Below are positions 51,352 to 61,249 of a stretch of DNA of 64,000 bases, piece after piece. The stretch is from Gammaproteobacteria bacterium (GTDB lineage: Bacteria > Pseudomonadota > Gammaproteobacteria > Pseudomonadales > Halieaceae). The DNA is taken from assembly GCA_024742415.1 (NCBI GenBank), contig JANSYN010000017.1, positions 1-64,000 of the forward strand, read 5' to 3'. A program made the position numbers and the translations under genes. The first letter of the stretch is position 1; each line of letters opens with the position of its first letter. The notes under the pieces were generated by a model. That model was not told the DNA's origin. It was given only the letters and a program-made list of their open reading frames with translations, and searched no databases.

Positions 51352-52286
51352 TCAATATTCAGACATTTCGAAAACTTGGTGCCGCCTGCACACTCACGTT
51401 TTTATCTGTGTTTGCGCTTACGCTCCCCGCTTTGGCAGAGCAGGAGTCTCACGAAGGTGAGGAACATGAGGGTGCTCACATCGAGCTCTCCGCAGAGCAG
51501 ATAGAGCATGCAGGCATCACTCTTGAGAAAGCGGGACCGGGAATGCTCTTCGAGACGTTGAAAGTCTACGGCAGCGTAAAGCCGAACCCCGAACATTCAC
51601 AGAGCATAACCGCGCGTTTCGAGGGGCAGATCACGTCATTCAACAAGAGCATTGGGGATACCGTTAAGCGTGGCGAGAAACTCGTCACGATAGAGGCCAA
51701 CGATTCCCTGCAGCGCTATAACTTGATCGCATCTATAGATGGTGTAGTCACTCAAAGACAGGCCAATGTAGGTGAGCAAACCAACGGTAGAACCCTGCTT
51801 AAAATCGATGATCTGTCCAATGTGTGGGTTGAGTTATCGCTATTTCCTAAGGATCTGGAAGCAGTGAGTATTGGGCAACAGGTCCGGGTGCAAGATAAGC
51901 AAGGTGCAATCTTAGCCGAGGGCGAGATTAGCTACATTTCGCCTATTGCGCAGACAGACTCGCGCTCGGTTACCGCCCGCGTACCCCTGGAAAACCGGCA
52001 ACGAACCCTTATACCGGGATCGTTTGTCGTCGGACAGATCACACTCTCACAGGACCGTGTGCCACTTCTCATCGATAAGCAAGCCATTCAGATTGTAGAG
52101 GAAAGATCTGTAGTTTTTGTGAAAGGGCATGAAGGCTTTGAGCCCCGAGAAGTGGAGCTTGGTCGCTCCGATGGCTTATCCATAGAGGTATTAGATGGAC
52201 TGCAAGTCGGTGAAACCTACGTCGCTGCAAACAGCTTTGTCCTCAAATCCGAGCTTGGTAAGGAGGACGCTGAACATGGCCACTAA
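51348..52286 (+). CDS. czcB: CzcB-like periplasmic adaptor
   Basis: Membrane-fusion protein linking the RND pump to the outer-membrane factor. Signal peptide (cleavage near ALAEQ), a His/Glu-rich N-terminus (EQESHEGEEHEGAH) that can bind zinc, an interrupted hairpin, the lipoyl-like segments NKSIGDTVKRGEKLVTIEAND and IASIDGVVTQRQANVGEQTN, and a beta-barrel C-terminus. At 312 residues it is somewhat shorter than most CzcB proteins. A 69-bp gap separates it from czcA. Confidence 0.87.
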   Translation: MINIQTFRKLGAACTLTFLSVFALTLPALAEQESHEGEEHEGAHIELSAEQIEHAGITLEKAGPGMLFETLKVYGSVKPNPEHSQSITARFEGQITSFNKSIGDTVKRGEKLVTIEANDSLQRYNLIASIDGVVTQRQANVGEQTNGRTLLKIDDLSNVWVELSLFPKDLEAVSIGQQVRVQDKQGAILAEGEISYISPIAQTDSRSVTARVPLENRQRTLIPGSFVVGQITLSQDRVPLLIDKQAIQIVEERSVVFVKGHEGFEPREVELGRSDGLSIEVLDGLQVGETYVAANSFVLKSELGKEDAEHGH

Positions 52287-52355
52287 TCAAATCGTCAACC
52301 ATTTCCATTTCGAGACAGGGCCCACGTCCACCTTTATGCAAGAAGGAGTCTCGCG

Positions 52356-55300
52356 ATGATCGACAAATTGATAATGTTTTCGCTTACACGGCGATGGCTG
52401 ATTATGTTTCTTGTACTCATCGTCGCCGCACTTGGTGTTTGGAATTATCAGAAACTGCCCATAGACGCCGTTCCGGATATCACTAACATCCAGGTACAAA
52501 TCAATACCGAGGCCCCTGGATACTCTCCCTTGGAAGTGGAGCAACGGGTGACCTATCTCGTAGAACTTGCGATCACAGGTTTGCCCTACGTCGAAAGTAC
52601 GCGCTCAATCTCTCGCTATGCACTTTCTCAGGTCACGGTGGTATTCGAGAAGGGCACGGATATTTACTTCGCAAGAAACCTGATAAACGAACGGCTCCAG
52701 CAAGCCAAGAGCGAGATGCCTTCCGGAATTGAGCCTGTCATGGGCCCGGTTGCCACAGGACTGGGCGAGATCTTTCATTACGCGGTGCATGCCGAGCCAG
52801 ATGCAGTGCAAGACAACGGAGAGCCCTATGATTCCACAGCGCTTAGAACGCTACAAGATTGGGTTATTAGGCCGCAACTACGTCTTGTGCCGGGGGTCAC
52901 GGAGATAAACACTATTGGAGGATTTGAGAAAGAATTCCATGTCACACCTACCGCCGCCCAGCTGCTGGCATACGGACTCACTTTTGACGATCTCGTAGGC
53001 GCTCTGGAGGCCAATAATGCCAATGTCGGTGCAGGCTATATCGAGAAGAATGGAGAGCAATATCTCATTCGCGCGCCCGGTCAGGTCGCGGACCTGTCCG
53101 AGATGGGAAACATTGTCGTAGCAACAAGAGATGGCCTCCCTATTCGCTTGAGCGACGTTGCCGATATTGGGTACGGAAAGCAGCTTCGTACTGGCGCGGC
53201 AACACTAGACGGCAAGGAAACGGTTTTAGGCACAGCGGTGATGCTGCTCGGAGGCAACAGTCGCACAGTTTCGGAAGCTGTGGCAAGCAAGCTGTCAGCG
53301 ATAAACAAGACCTTGCCCGAAGGCGTTGTGGCCGAGCCGGTCTACAACCGCACGGTTCTTGTCGACAAAACCATCTCGACTGTACAGACAAACCTGGTTG
53401 AGGGGGCTCTTCTCGTGGTCGTCGTACTATTGGTGATGCTGGGCAATATTCGAGCCGCCCTGCTTACGGCCATGGTTATACCGCTATCAATGCTCATGCT
53501 GATGACCGGTATGGTACAGACAAAGGTGAGCGCAAACCTCATGAGCCTGGGTGCTCTGGATTTCGGCCTGATTGTCGATGGCGCAGTCATCATCGTTGAG
53601 AATTGTATTGCCAGGCTGGCAGCCAGACAGCATGAACTTGGACGGCTGCTGAAACGTAGTGAGCGCTTCGAGACAGTGTTTGCGGCCACGCGCGAAGTCT
53701 TTACACCCAGCCTCATCAGCGTATTGGTCGTGATACTCGTGAATCTGCCAATACTTGCACTCACTGGCGTCGAGGGAAAGATGTTCACGCCGATGGCTAT
53801 GGCCGTCATCATGGCGCTACTTTCCGCACTCGTGCTCTCCCTTACATTCGTACCCGCTGCTGTAGCGCTGCTACTTACGGGCCGGATTCAAGAGAAAGAG
53901 AACTTTATTGTGCGAAGTGCAAAGCAGGTTTATAGACCGGTTCTGGAAGCTGCTCTTAGCCTGCGAATCCCCGTCCTGCTTGGCGCACTGGTTTTCATCG
54001 GTGTTTGCGTCGGTATTGCGAGCAGGATGGGCACCGAGTTTGTCCCCAATCTCGACGAGGGCGATGTAGCCATTCAGGCGCTGCGAATTCCAGGCACAAG
54101 CCTCACGCAGTCTTTGGATATGCAGTTCCAGCTAGAAAAGGCAATTCTGGAACTTCCTGAAGTAAAGACCTACTTTTCTCGCGTGGGCACAGCCGAAGTC
54201 GCCTCTGATCCAATGGGCCCAAACATCTCCGATGGCTATGTAATGCTCAAACCGCGAGCTGAGTGGCCGGAGCCTAACAAAACCAAAGCACAGCTTCTTG
54301 AAGACATGAAGGCCAAGCTCGCTTTACTGCCTGGTAATGCATTCGAGATTAGTCAGCCGATACAGCTGCGCTTCAACGAGCTGATTTCAGGTGTCCGCTC
54401 AGATCTCGGTATCAAGGTGTTTGGTGATGATCTTGATCAACTTCTGGCATCCGGATCAGAGATCGCCGCCGTACTAAATGACATAGAAGGGGCGGAGGGC
54501 GTAAAAATCGAGCAAGTCGCTGGATTGCCAATTTTGTCCGTTCAAGCCGACAGAGAGGCCCTCTCTCGCTATGGCCTCAACGTTGCCGAGCTTCAGGAAG
54601 TGGTCGCAGCCGCCACCGGCGGAGAAGAGGCGGGCCTGGTGTTTGAGGGTGATCGCAGGTTTGCCATTGTTGTCCGGCTTGATGAGTCCCTTCGCAACGA
54701 TCTGGCAGAGCTGGAGCGCTTACCTATTCCGCTTCCCGGCGGCCAGTACGTTCCCATCAGTGAAGTTGCGAGCCTAGAGCTGGCTCCAGGTGCCAATCAG
54801 ATATCTCGGGAAAATGGTAAGCGGCGTCTGGTCGTCAGTACGAATGTTCGCGGGCGCGACCTTGGAGGTTTCGTTGCTGAGGCGCAGCGCCAGATCGAAG
54901 ACAAAGTCTCGATGCTTCCAGGATACTGGCTAGGATATGGCGGCACCTTCGAGCAACTCCAGTCGGCATCGCAACGACTGAGCGTGCTCGTGCCTGTCAC
55001 ACTGGTCATGATCTTCGCGCTGTTGATGGTGACGTTCGGATCTGCCAGGGACGCTGCTCTCGTATTCAGCGGCGTACCGTTAGCTCTGACTGGTGGTGTC
55101 ATTGCTCTGTGGGCCCGCGATATACCCTTATCCATCACCGCTGGTGTGGGGTTTATCACACTCTGCGGCGTATCGGTGCTCACAGGCGTCATGATGGTAT
55201 CCGCGTTTAGAGATCGACTCCGACAAGGAATGGATATTGACGAGGCTATCCGTAGCGGGGCAATGCTACGACTGCGCCCTATCCTTATGGTCGCTTTGGT

Positions 55301-55487
55301 CGCCGCTCTGGGGTTCCTTCCGATGGCACTTAATACAAGTACGGGTGCTGAAGTACAGCGCCCGCTTGCGACTGTGGTGATTGGCGGGATCATATCGTCC
55401 ACACTATTGACTCTACTGGTACTGCCAGGGCTTTACCTCATGGTAAATCGGAGCACTGACTTTACCGAATCCGATCATGATAGGTAG
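52356..55487 (+). CDS. czcA: CzcA-type heavy-metal efflux RND pump
   Basis: Proton-driven exporter of Zn, Cd and Co from periplasm or cytoplasm. The acidic proton-relay residues sit in DFGLIVDGAVIIVENC at D402, D408 and E415, the same numbers as in Cupriavidus CzcA. The C-terminal half keeps SQPIQLRFNELISGVRSDLGIKVFGDD, the Czc-type (not Cus-type) version of the periplasmic segment. Length 1043 is close to CzcA's 1063, and 12 TM helices are expected. An AAGGAG site precedes the ATG. It is followed by a long palindrome and then the CDF gene. Confidence 0.92.
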   Translation: MIDKLIMFSLTRRWLIMFLVLIVAALGVWNYQKLPIDAVPDITNIQVQINTEAPGYSPLEVEQRVTYLVELAITGLPYVESTRSISRYALSQVTVVFEKGTDIYFARNLINERLQQAKSEMPSGIEPVMGPVATGLGEIFHYAVHAEPDAVQDNGEPYDSTALRTLQDWVIRPQLRLVPGVTEINTIGGFEKEFHVTPTAAQLLAYGLTFDDLVGALEANNANVGAGYIEKNGEQYLIRAPGQVADLSEMGNIVVATRDGLPIRLSDVADIGYGKQLRTGAATLDGKETVLGTAVMLLGGNSRTVSEAVASKLSAINKTLPEGVVAEPVYNRTVLVDKTISTVQTNLVEGALLVVVVLLVMLGNIRAALLTAMVIPLSMLMLMTGMVQTKVSANLMSLGALDFGLIVDGAVIIVENCIARLAARQHELGRLLKRSERFETVFAATREVFTPSLISVLVVILVNLPILALTGVEGKMFTPMAMAVIMALLSALVLSLTFVPAAVALLLTGRIQEKENFIVRSAKQVYRPVLEAALSLRIPVLLGALVFIGVCVGIASRMGTEFVPNLDEGDVAIQALRIPGTSLTQSLDMQFQLEKAILELPEVKTYFSRVGTAEVASDPMGPNISDGYVMLKPRAEWPEPNKTKAQLLEDMKAKLALLPGNAFEISQPIQLRFNELISGVRSDLGIKVFGDDLDQLLASGSEIAAVLNDIEGAEGVKIEQVAGLPILSVQADREALSRYGLNVAELQEVVAAATGGEEAGLVFEGDRRFAIVVRLDESLRNDLAELERLPIPLPGGQYVPISEVASLELAPGANQISRENGKRRLVVSTNVRGRDLGGFVAEAQRQIEDKVSMLPGYWLGYGGTFEQLQSASQRLSVLVPVTLVMIFALLMVTFGSARDAALVFSGVPLALTGGVIALWARDIPLSITAGVGFITLCGVSVLTGVMMVSAFRDRLRQGMDIDEAIRSGAMLRLRPILMVALVAALGFLPMALNTSTGAEVQRPLATVVIGGIISSTLLTLLVLPGLYLMVNRSTDFTESDHDR

Positions 55488-55520
55488 GTTGATTGGGCAA
55501 TAAATGCGCCAGGACTAGGC

Positions 55521-55557
55521 AGACTCTTGGCCATTTTGGCAAAATGGCCAAGAGTCT
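55521..55557. repeat. 37-bp perfect inverted repeat between czcA and the CDF gene
   Basis: Arms AGACTCTTGGCCATTTT (55521-55537) and its reverse complement AAAATGGCCAAGAGTCT (55541-55557), loop GGC. No T-run follows on the plus strand, so it is not a classic terminator. In RNA it would form a very stable hairpin 33 bp before the CDF start and could process or stabilise the czcCBA mRNA, or reduce read-through into the next gene. Confidence 0.85.
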
Positions 55558-55589
55558 GAACAATAATATTCGCCGTGAGGAGAAGCACC

Positions 55590-56474
55590 GTGGCCGGACA
55601 CAATCATGCACATCACCACGACGCGAGTTCTGAGCGCATCGGCTATGCGTTTTTTCTAAATGTCACATTTACGATCATCGAGTTTATCGGTGGATACCTG
55701 ACCAACAGCACCGCAATTATGGCAGATGCAGTGCATGACCTAGGCGATAGCCTTTCGATTGGCAGCGCATGGCTGCTAAATCGACTCGGCAAGAAAAACG
55801 CGGATGATGAGTTTACCTATGGATATCGACGGCTATCGCTGCTTGGCGCACTGCTGAACGGCATTGTCTTACTTGTCGGCTCTATCTGGGTGCTAACTGA
55901 AGCGCTCCCTCGCCTGGCCAATCCTGTGATGCCGGTGGCCGAAGGTATGCTGGCGCTGGCAATTCTGGGCGTGAGCGTTAACGGCTACGCGGCCTATAAA
56001 CTCAGTCACGGCACCACATTGAATGAGCGTGTCTTGAACTGGCATCTGCTTGAGGATGTACTGGGATGGGTTGCGGTGCTTATCGTATCGATTGTTCTCC
56101 AATTCAAGCATTGGCCCATTCTTGACCCGGTTTTATCCATAGGCTTCACGCTGTTTATCTTGTTTAACGTATTCAGAAATCTGATTGCCACGATGAAGCT
56201 CTTTTTTCAGGCGGTTCCAGACAAAGAACTTTTGGATAAGATCAGGCAGTCACTCATTTCTATTCGGGAGGTAGAAGAAGTGCACCACTTACATCTATGG
56301 TCACTTGATGGCGAAAACCATGTGTTGACGGCGCACGTCGTCGTGGCACCCTCCATTGACAGCGAGATACACAAACACCTGCGCGCGCAGATCCATCAAG
56401 GACTAGTCGAGTTCAATCTGAATCATACTACCATTGAAATAGAGTTTGAGGACGAGGAATGTCGCGACGCTTGA
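55590..56474 (+). CDS. czcD: CzcD-like cation diffusion facilitator
   Basis: Inner-membrane Zn/Cd/Co exporter, proton antiport. A His-rich start (NHAHHHDASS) precedes six TM helices. The CDF metal sites are present: HDLGDS (H, D) in the second helix region and HLLEDVLGW (H, D) in a later helix, plus a C-terminal cytoplasmic domain from about residue 200 with HHLHLWSLDGENHVLTAHV. GTG at 55590 follows GAGGAG; an open frame extends 15 bp upstream. Placed as the last gene of the czc set, separated from czcA by the palindrome. Confidence 0.87.
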   Translation: MAGHNHAHHHDASSERIGYAFFLNVTFTIIEFIGGYLTNSTAIMADAVHDLGDSLSIGSAWLLNRLGKKNADDEFTYGYRRLSLLGALLNGIVLLVGSIWVLTEALPRLANPVMPVAEGMLALAILGVSVNGYAAYKLSHGTTLNERVLNWHLLEDVLGWVAVLIVSIVLQFKHWPILDPVLSIGFTLFILFNVFRNLIATMKLFFQAVPDKELLDKIRQSLISIREVEEVHHLHLWSLDGENHVLTAHVVVAPSIDSEIHKHLRAQIHQGLVEFNLNHTTIEIEFEDEECRDA

Positions 56475-56524
56475 GAGTTCAGCGACGGACGTAGAAAGGT
56501 GGTAACTTATTCCCACGCGATCCC

Positions 56525-57130
56525 TTACCTGCGCTCTTTTCGCTTACTTTGGCTCCGGCTTTGGGAAGTGGAAAATCCAATGAATCGAGACGTTGATCTC
56601 TTATATTCGATAAACTGGTCGCCGTAAGTCCGCTCAAGCCACGACTCTTCAACGAAGGGTGCGAGGATATAAAGTAGCGCCCATAGCGAGAGTATGGCTG
56701 TAACGTAAACAGAATTTACAAACAGCGCCCAACCCAGCATACCCAAGAGGGAGGTGACGTAAATCGGATTCCTACTCCAGCAATATGGTCCTGAAACGAC
56801 CAATCCGGCCTCCTCACCATGCGCGTTGTCCCACCCAAGTTTGGCGCTCAGATACGTAGCGCCACCAAAGCCGACCAACATGAGGGGCAGCCAAATTGCG
56901 TAGCGATCAGTAGGTCCGAAAAATGGTTTGGGGTCAAAATCGAGAAACGACAACAGCAGAAGACCTCCAAACATTATTCTAAAGAGAATCCAAAATGTGT
57001 GGTATTGCCAACTGTCTTTAGATGGAGGCGGGAAAAAATCGAAGCCCTTTACTCTCCAGCCTATGGCGGAGGCCAGAAATATTGCGAGCAAGGACATAAA
57101 TGAAATAGAAAAGATCCATTGAACGAGCAT
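56525..57130 (-). CDS. Isoprenylcysteine carboxyl methyltransferase-family membrane protein
   Basis: Multi-pass membrane protein of the ICMT/PEMT-like group: after about four helices comes the signature GPYCWSRNPIYVTSLLGMLG and the C-terminal EESWLERTYGDQFIEYKRSTSRFI, which binds SAM in the family. At 201 residues the length is normal. Such proteins often accompany metal-efflux genes, but the substrate is unknown. Convergent with the czcD-like gene, 50 bp apart. Confidence 0.82.
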   Translation of the reverse strand: MLVQWIFSISFMSLLAIFLASAIGWRVKGFDFFPPPSKDSWQYHTFWILFRIMFGGLLLLSFLDFDPKPFFGPTDRYAIWLPLMLVGFGGATYLSAKLGWDNAHGEEAGLVVSGPYCWSRNPIYVTSLLGMLGWALFVNSVYVTAILSLWALLYILAPFVEESWLERTYGDQFIEYKRSTSRFIGFSTSQSRSQSKRKERR

Positions 57131-57303
57131 AGTTCTTGAGCCTCAGTCGCGCACTTTCAACAAGTTGTGCACAAATCTAAACGTTACCGCAAGGGGAAGG
57201 TCAAGTTTCATTCTAGCTGCTCTATGGCTATATAACCCGCCTGGACCTATTGGTTCGAAAGAAGCCGGGCAGGCCAATTTGAAACATCCTTTTCTCTCAA
57301 AAT

Positions 57304-57570
57304 CTAGCCGCCCTTACCCCGTAACATCGCATTGTAAATAGTAGCCAACATCAATCCGGCCAGGCCCGACAGACCCGTCCAAGCCACTAATCCAACGCAA
57401 AAACCCAGCCAATTCATGGCCCAATTCATCTGCAGCATTTCGACATGCAGCATTTGACCTGTCATTTGCCACATAGCATCCGGCATGGCCACGACCATTA
57501 GGCTACATGAAATCCAAAGTAGTGCCGCTGTTACAGCGCACGCCGCCCCGAATATTCTTGGATAGATCAT
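57304..57570 (-). CDS. DUF5676-family small membrane protein
   Basis: 88 residues from the ATG at 57570, with two TM helices and the pattern LLWISCSLMVVAMPDAMWQMTGQMLHVEMLQMNWAMNWLGFCVGLVAW, characteristic of DUF5676 membrane proteins found in metal-resistance clusters. Its start overlaps the stop of the ion-channel gene (ATGA), so it belongs to the cus transcript. Function unknown. Confidence 0.72.
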   Translation of the reverse strand: MIYPRIFGAACAVTAALLWISCSLMVVAMPDAMWQMTGQMLHVEMLQMNWAMNWLGFCVGLVAWTGLSGLAGLMLATIYNAMLRGKGG

Positions 57571-58058
57571 CGTTTTTCTCCTTTCTCGGTGACTAATGTT
57601 GTGTCCACATGCTGGGTTGAGCTGGCGCAATGATTTTCCCAAGGCCACAATCGCCCCATTGCCAGGAATGTGAATGAAGCAGACCAAGTGATTAGTAGAA
57701 ACCCATTGAGAGCTTCCATGGCTGTGATGAAACGAATGTGCCCCTGAGGTTCGATATCGCCCAGACCGAGCGTGGTGTAGATTACGCCTGAGTAGTAGAG
57801 ATAGCTCATCGCGTCTGTAACCGCCGCGCCCTCGAAAACGCCCAAATCAAGAAATGACACTGAGATACCATAGGTAAAGGCATAGATTCCAATCTCGGCG
57901 ATGTGGGCAAGGAAGAGCGTCACGACGATTACAAGCACCTGAGCCTGCGTCGATAGCCCAAGCCGTGGACCCCTTGAACCGAGCCAAAGCAGCACGCGGT
58001 AGTGAAATAGAAATGTCAGCGAAACCAGTCCAAATGCGAGCAGCATGGCGGCTATCAT
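57567..58058 (-). CDS. Two-TM ion channel family protein
   Basis: 163 residues with the layout of a K+ channel: an N-terminal helix region, a pore loop YYSGVIYTTLGLGDIEP and a following helix. The filter reads TLGLGD rather than TVGYGD, so selectivity is uncertain. Its start overlaps the stop of the RND pump (ATGA), and its stop overlaps the next start, so it is part of the operon. A channel in a copper/silver operon is unusual; it might balance charge or potential during metal stress. Confidence 0.75.
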   Translation of the reverse strand: MIAAMLLAFGLVSLTFLFHYRVLLWLGSRGPRLGLSTQAQVLVIVVTLFLAHIAEIGIYAFTYGISVSFLDLGVFEGAAVTDAMSYLYYSGVIYTTLGLGDIEPQGHIRFITAMEALNGFLLITWSASFTFLAMGRLWPWENHCASSTQHVDTTLVTEKGEKR

Positions 58059-61000
58059 GGTGCTGCTCCCACGACACCATCTTCTGACTCCGGCTCGGAT
58101 TGATCGGCAATAACCCGCCGCCTTTCCTGGAATTGGAGAACGAAGCTATAAATCACCGGCAGCACCAGAAGATTGAGTATCATGACTGTTAGCATGCCGC
58201 CTAACATGGGAGCGGCAATTCGGTGCGTAACATCTGATCCGGTACCGCTACTCAACATAATCGGTATCAGGCCAGCCATGGTAGAAATTGCCGTCATAGC
58301 CACTGGTCTAACCCGTTTTGAAGTAGCGCTCAATACTGCGTCTCTGACCTCTTCTAATGTGAGACGCCTACTGCTTTCCTTTCTGCGCAGGGCAATCTCG
58401 GTGTCGATGAAACTCAAAACCAGAACCCCAATCTCTGCCGCCATTCCGGCGAGCGCGATAAATCCGACTGCTACAGCAACAGACATGTTGTAGTCGTTAA
58501 AGTAGATGAGCCATATGCCTCCTATCAGTCCAAAAGGGATAGACATCATCACAACTACAGGCTCGATGACATTTCTGAAGTTGAAGTACAGCAGCAAGAA
58601 GATGATAAAGAGCGTGGCTGGCGCAACGATGCTCAGCCGTTTAGCCGCTCTTTCCATGTACTCGAACTGCCCTGACCATGCGAGTGTATAACCAGCCGGG
58701 ACTTTCACCTGCTGATTGATTACCTCTTTGGCCTTGCTCACAAAACCACCAATATCCGAGGTTGATATATCCACATAAATCCACGCATTGGGCCTTGCAT
58801 CCTCGCTCTTTATGACTGGCGGCCCGCGCGTGTAGTTGATGTCAGCCACTAGAGAGAGGGGTACTTGTGCCCCTGTTGGGGTGGGTATAAGTACGCGCTT
58901 GAGCGTCTCCATATCATCCCTCAGCTCTCTGGGATAGCGCAGATTTACTGGATATCGCTCAAGGCCTTCGACCGTTTCGGTAATGTTCATACCGCCGATG
59001 GCGCTTTGAATCACATCCTGCACTGCGCCAACAGTTAACCCATAGCGCGCCGCGCTTTCTCGGTGAATGTCGAAATCCAGGTAATACCCACCAACAGCGC
59101 GGTCACCGAAGGCCGATGTCGTTTCGGGAAGTGTTTTCATGGCCTGCTCGATATCCTGCGAGACCTCCTGCAGGACGTTGAGATCCGGGCCCGATACCTT
59201 TATACCAATAGGCGTTTTGATGCCGGTGGATAGCATGTCGATACGGGTTTTTATCGGCATAGTCCACGCGTTTGCGAGACCGGGAAATTGGATTGCAGCA
59301 TCCATCTCGCTCATCAATTCTTTCGTTGTCTTGTTCGGATCTGGCCACTCGTCTTTGGGGCGCAATCGAACCGTGGTTTCAATCATCGCCAGCGGCGCAG
59401 AATCCGTCGCCGTTTCTGCTCGACCCACTTTGCCAAACACGTGATGGACTTCCGGGAATGTCGTGAGGATCTTATCGGTTTGCTGTAATAGCTCTTTGGC
59501 TTTGGTAATGGAAATACCGGGGAAGGTGGTCGGCATATAGAGGATATCGCCCTCATCCAGCGGAGGCATAAACTCGCTGCCGAGCTTTGAGTAGGGGTAA
59601 TACGTTGCCCCAAGGAGCGCCAGGGCACACACGACGGTTACGACGCGCCAGCGCATCGCCGTTTTCAGAACCGGCCGGTGAAGCGCATGAAGCGCTCGAT
59701 TTAGCGGGTTCTTATGTTCCGCAATGATTTTGCCTCGCAGGAAGTAGCCCATCATTACCGGTACCAGCGTAATAGCTAGTATCGCGGAGGCCGCCATTGC
59801 ATAGGTCGCAGTAAACGCCAAGGGGCTGAAAAGCCTGCCTTCTTGTGCTTGCATCGTAAAAATGGGGAGGAACGATACAGTAATCACAAGAAGGGAGAAA
59901 AACAGCGCCGGGCCGACCTCCTGACAGGACTCGCCGATCGTCTTCCAGCGTTCTTCAATCGTGAGCTCACTACCCTTGTCATCGCGTGCCATGGCCAGTC
60001 TGCTATGGGCGTTCTCGACCATAACAATCGCGCCGTCCACCATAGTCCCGATGGTAATGGCGATGCCGCCGAGCGACATGATATTGGCATTCAAGCCCTG
60101 AAGACGCATGACAATGAACGCCATCAACACGCCCAGCGGCAAGGTGATAATAACGACGAAAGCAGAGCGGGCATGCAGAAGGAACAAGATGACCACAATG
60201 CTGACGATCACCAATTCCTGCACGAGTGAGGTATTCAGGCTTTTGACTGCGCGCTCAATCAGATCGCCACGATCATAGACCGGGATGATCTCAACACCAT
60301 CGGGGAGTCCTGGCTTGAGCTCCTCGAGTTTGTCGCGCACCGCCTGAATCGTTGCCAGCGCATTTTCACCAAAGCGCATAATGACAACGCCGCCCGCGAC
60401 CTCGCCCTCGCCATTCAGATCGACGAGCCCGCGCCGCAGCTCGGGGCCAATCTGGACGCGGGCAACATCCCGCAAGCGGATTGGGGTGCCATTCTGATCC
60501 ACGGAAACTGGTATCGCGTTAAGGTCTTCTATGGACTGGATATACCCAAGACCGCGCACCATGTACTCGGTCTCGGCCATTTCCACTAATCGACCACCCA
60601 CGTCTTTATTTGAGGTCTTGATCGCCATTCGGACTTTGTCGAGCGAGATGTTGTAGCGAAGTAAGGCATTCGGATCGACCTCGACCTGGTACTGTTTGAC
60701 GTACCCGCCGACAGAGGCCACTTCTGATACGCCATTGACGGTCTGCAACGGGTAGCGCAAGTACCAATCCTGAAGCGATCGAAGCTCTGAGAGGTCGTGT
60801 TTACCGGTTCTATCGACCAACGCATATTCATATACCCAGCCCACGCCCGTTGCGTCGGGGCCAAGTGTGGGTGTAACCCCCTGGGGCAGTCGCCCACTCA
60901 CGTAGTTGATTGACTCCAGCACGCGAGAGCGCGCCCAATACATATCCGTTCCATCTTCAAAGATGATGTATACAAACGACAGCCCAAAAAACGAATAGCC

Positions 61001-61249
61001 GCGAACGACTTTGGTATCAGGGACAGCAAGCATGGAGGTCGTCAGCGGATAGGTGACCTGGTCCTCAACAACTTGCGGAGATTGGCCGGGATATTCAGTG
61101 AAAATGATGACTTGAACATCCGACAGGTCTGGTATCGCATCCAGAGGCACATTCTTGTAGGCGAATATGCCGACCGCCCCGATGATAAACGTGGCTACGA
61201 GAACCATGAACCGGTCGCGAAGCGAGGCATTGATAATCGCCTTAATCAT
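58055..61249 (-). CDS. cusA: CusA-type Cu/Ag efflux RND pump
   Basis: Exports monovalent Cu and Ag. Proton relay D405 in IGTMVDGAIVMVEN; the methionines M572, M622 and M672 (the last in TMPIKTRIDMLSTG) align with the E. coli CusA triad (M573, M623, M672). That triad is missing in the Czc-type pump of this window, so the two pumps should differ in substrate. Length 1064 is normal. Overlaps cusB by 8 bp and the channel gene by 4 bp. Confidence 0.92.
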   Translation of the reverse strand: MIKAIINASLRDRFMVLVATFIIGAVGIFAYKNVPLDAIPDLSDVQVIIFTEYPGQSPQVVEDQVTYPLTTSMLAVPDTKVVRGYSFFGLSFVYIIFEDGTDMYWARSRVLESINYVSGRLPQGVTPTLGPDATGVGWVYEYALVDRTGKHDLSELRSLQDWYLRYPLQTVNGVSEVASVGGYVKQYQVEVDPNALLRYNISLDKVRMAIKTSNKDVGGRLVEMAETEYMVRGLGYIQSIEDLNAIPVSVDQNGTPIRLRDVARVQIGPELRRGLVDLNGEGEVAGGVVIMRFGENALATIQAVRDKLEELKPGLPDGVEIIPVYDRGDLIERAVKSLNTSLVQELVIVSIVVILFLLHARSAFVVIITLPLGVLMAFIVMRLQGLNANIMSLGGIAITIGTMVDGAIVMVENAHSRLAMARDDKGSELTIEERWKTIGESCQEVGPALFFSLLVITVSFLPIFTMQAQEGRLFSPLAFTATYAMAASAILAITLVPVMMGYFLRGKIIAEHKNPLNRALHALHRPVLKTAMRWRVVTVVCALALLGATYYPYSKLGSEFMPPLDEGDILYMPTTFPGISITKAKELLQQTDKILTTFPEVHHVFGKVGRAETATDSAPLAMIETTVRLRPKDEWPDPNKTTKELMSEMDAAIQFPGLANAWTMPIKTRIDMLSTGIKTPIGIKVSGPDLNVLQEVSQDIEQAMKTLPETTSAFGDRAVGGYYLDFDIHRESAARYGLTVGAVQDVIQSAIGGMNITETVEGLERYPVNLRYPRELRDDMETLKRVLIPTPTGAQVPLSLVADINYTRGPPVIKSEDARPNAWIYVDISTSDIGGFVSKAKEVINQQVKVPAGYTLAWSGQFEYMERAAKRLSIVAPATLFIIFLLLYFNFRNVIEPVVVMMSIPFGLIGGIWLIYFNDYNMSVAVAVGFIALAGMAAEIGVLVLSFIDTEIALRRKESSRRLTLEEVRDAVLSATSKRVRPVAMTAISTMAGLIPIMLSSGTGSDVTHRIAAPMLGGMLTVMILNLLVLPVIYSFVLQFQERRRVIADQSEPESEDGVVGAAP

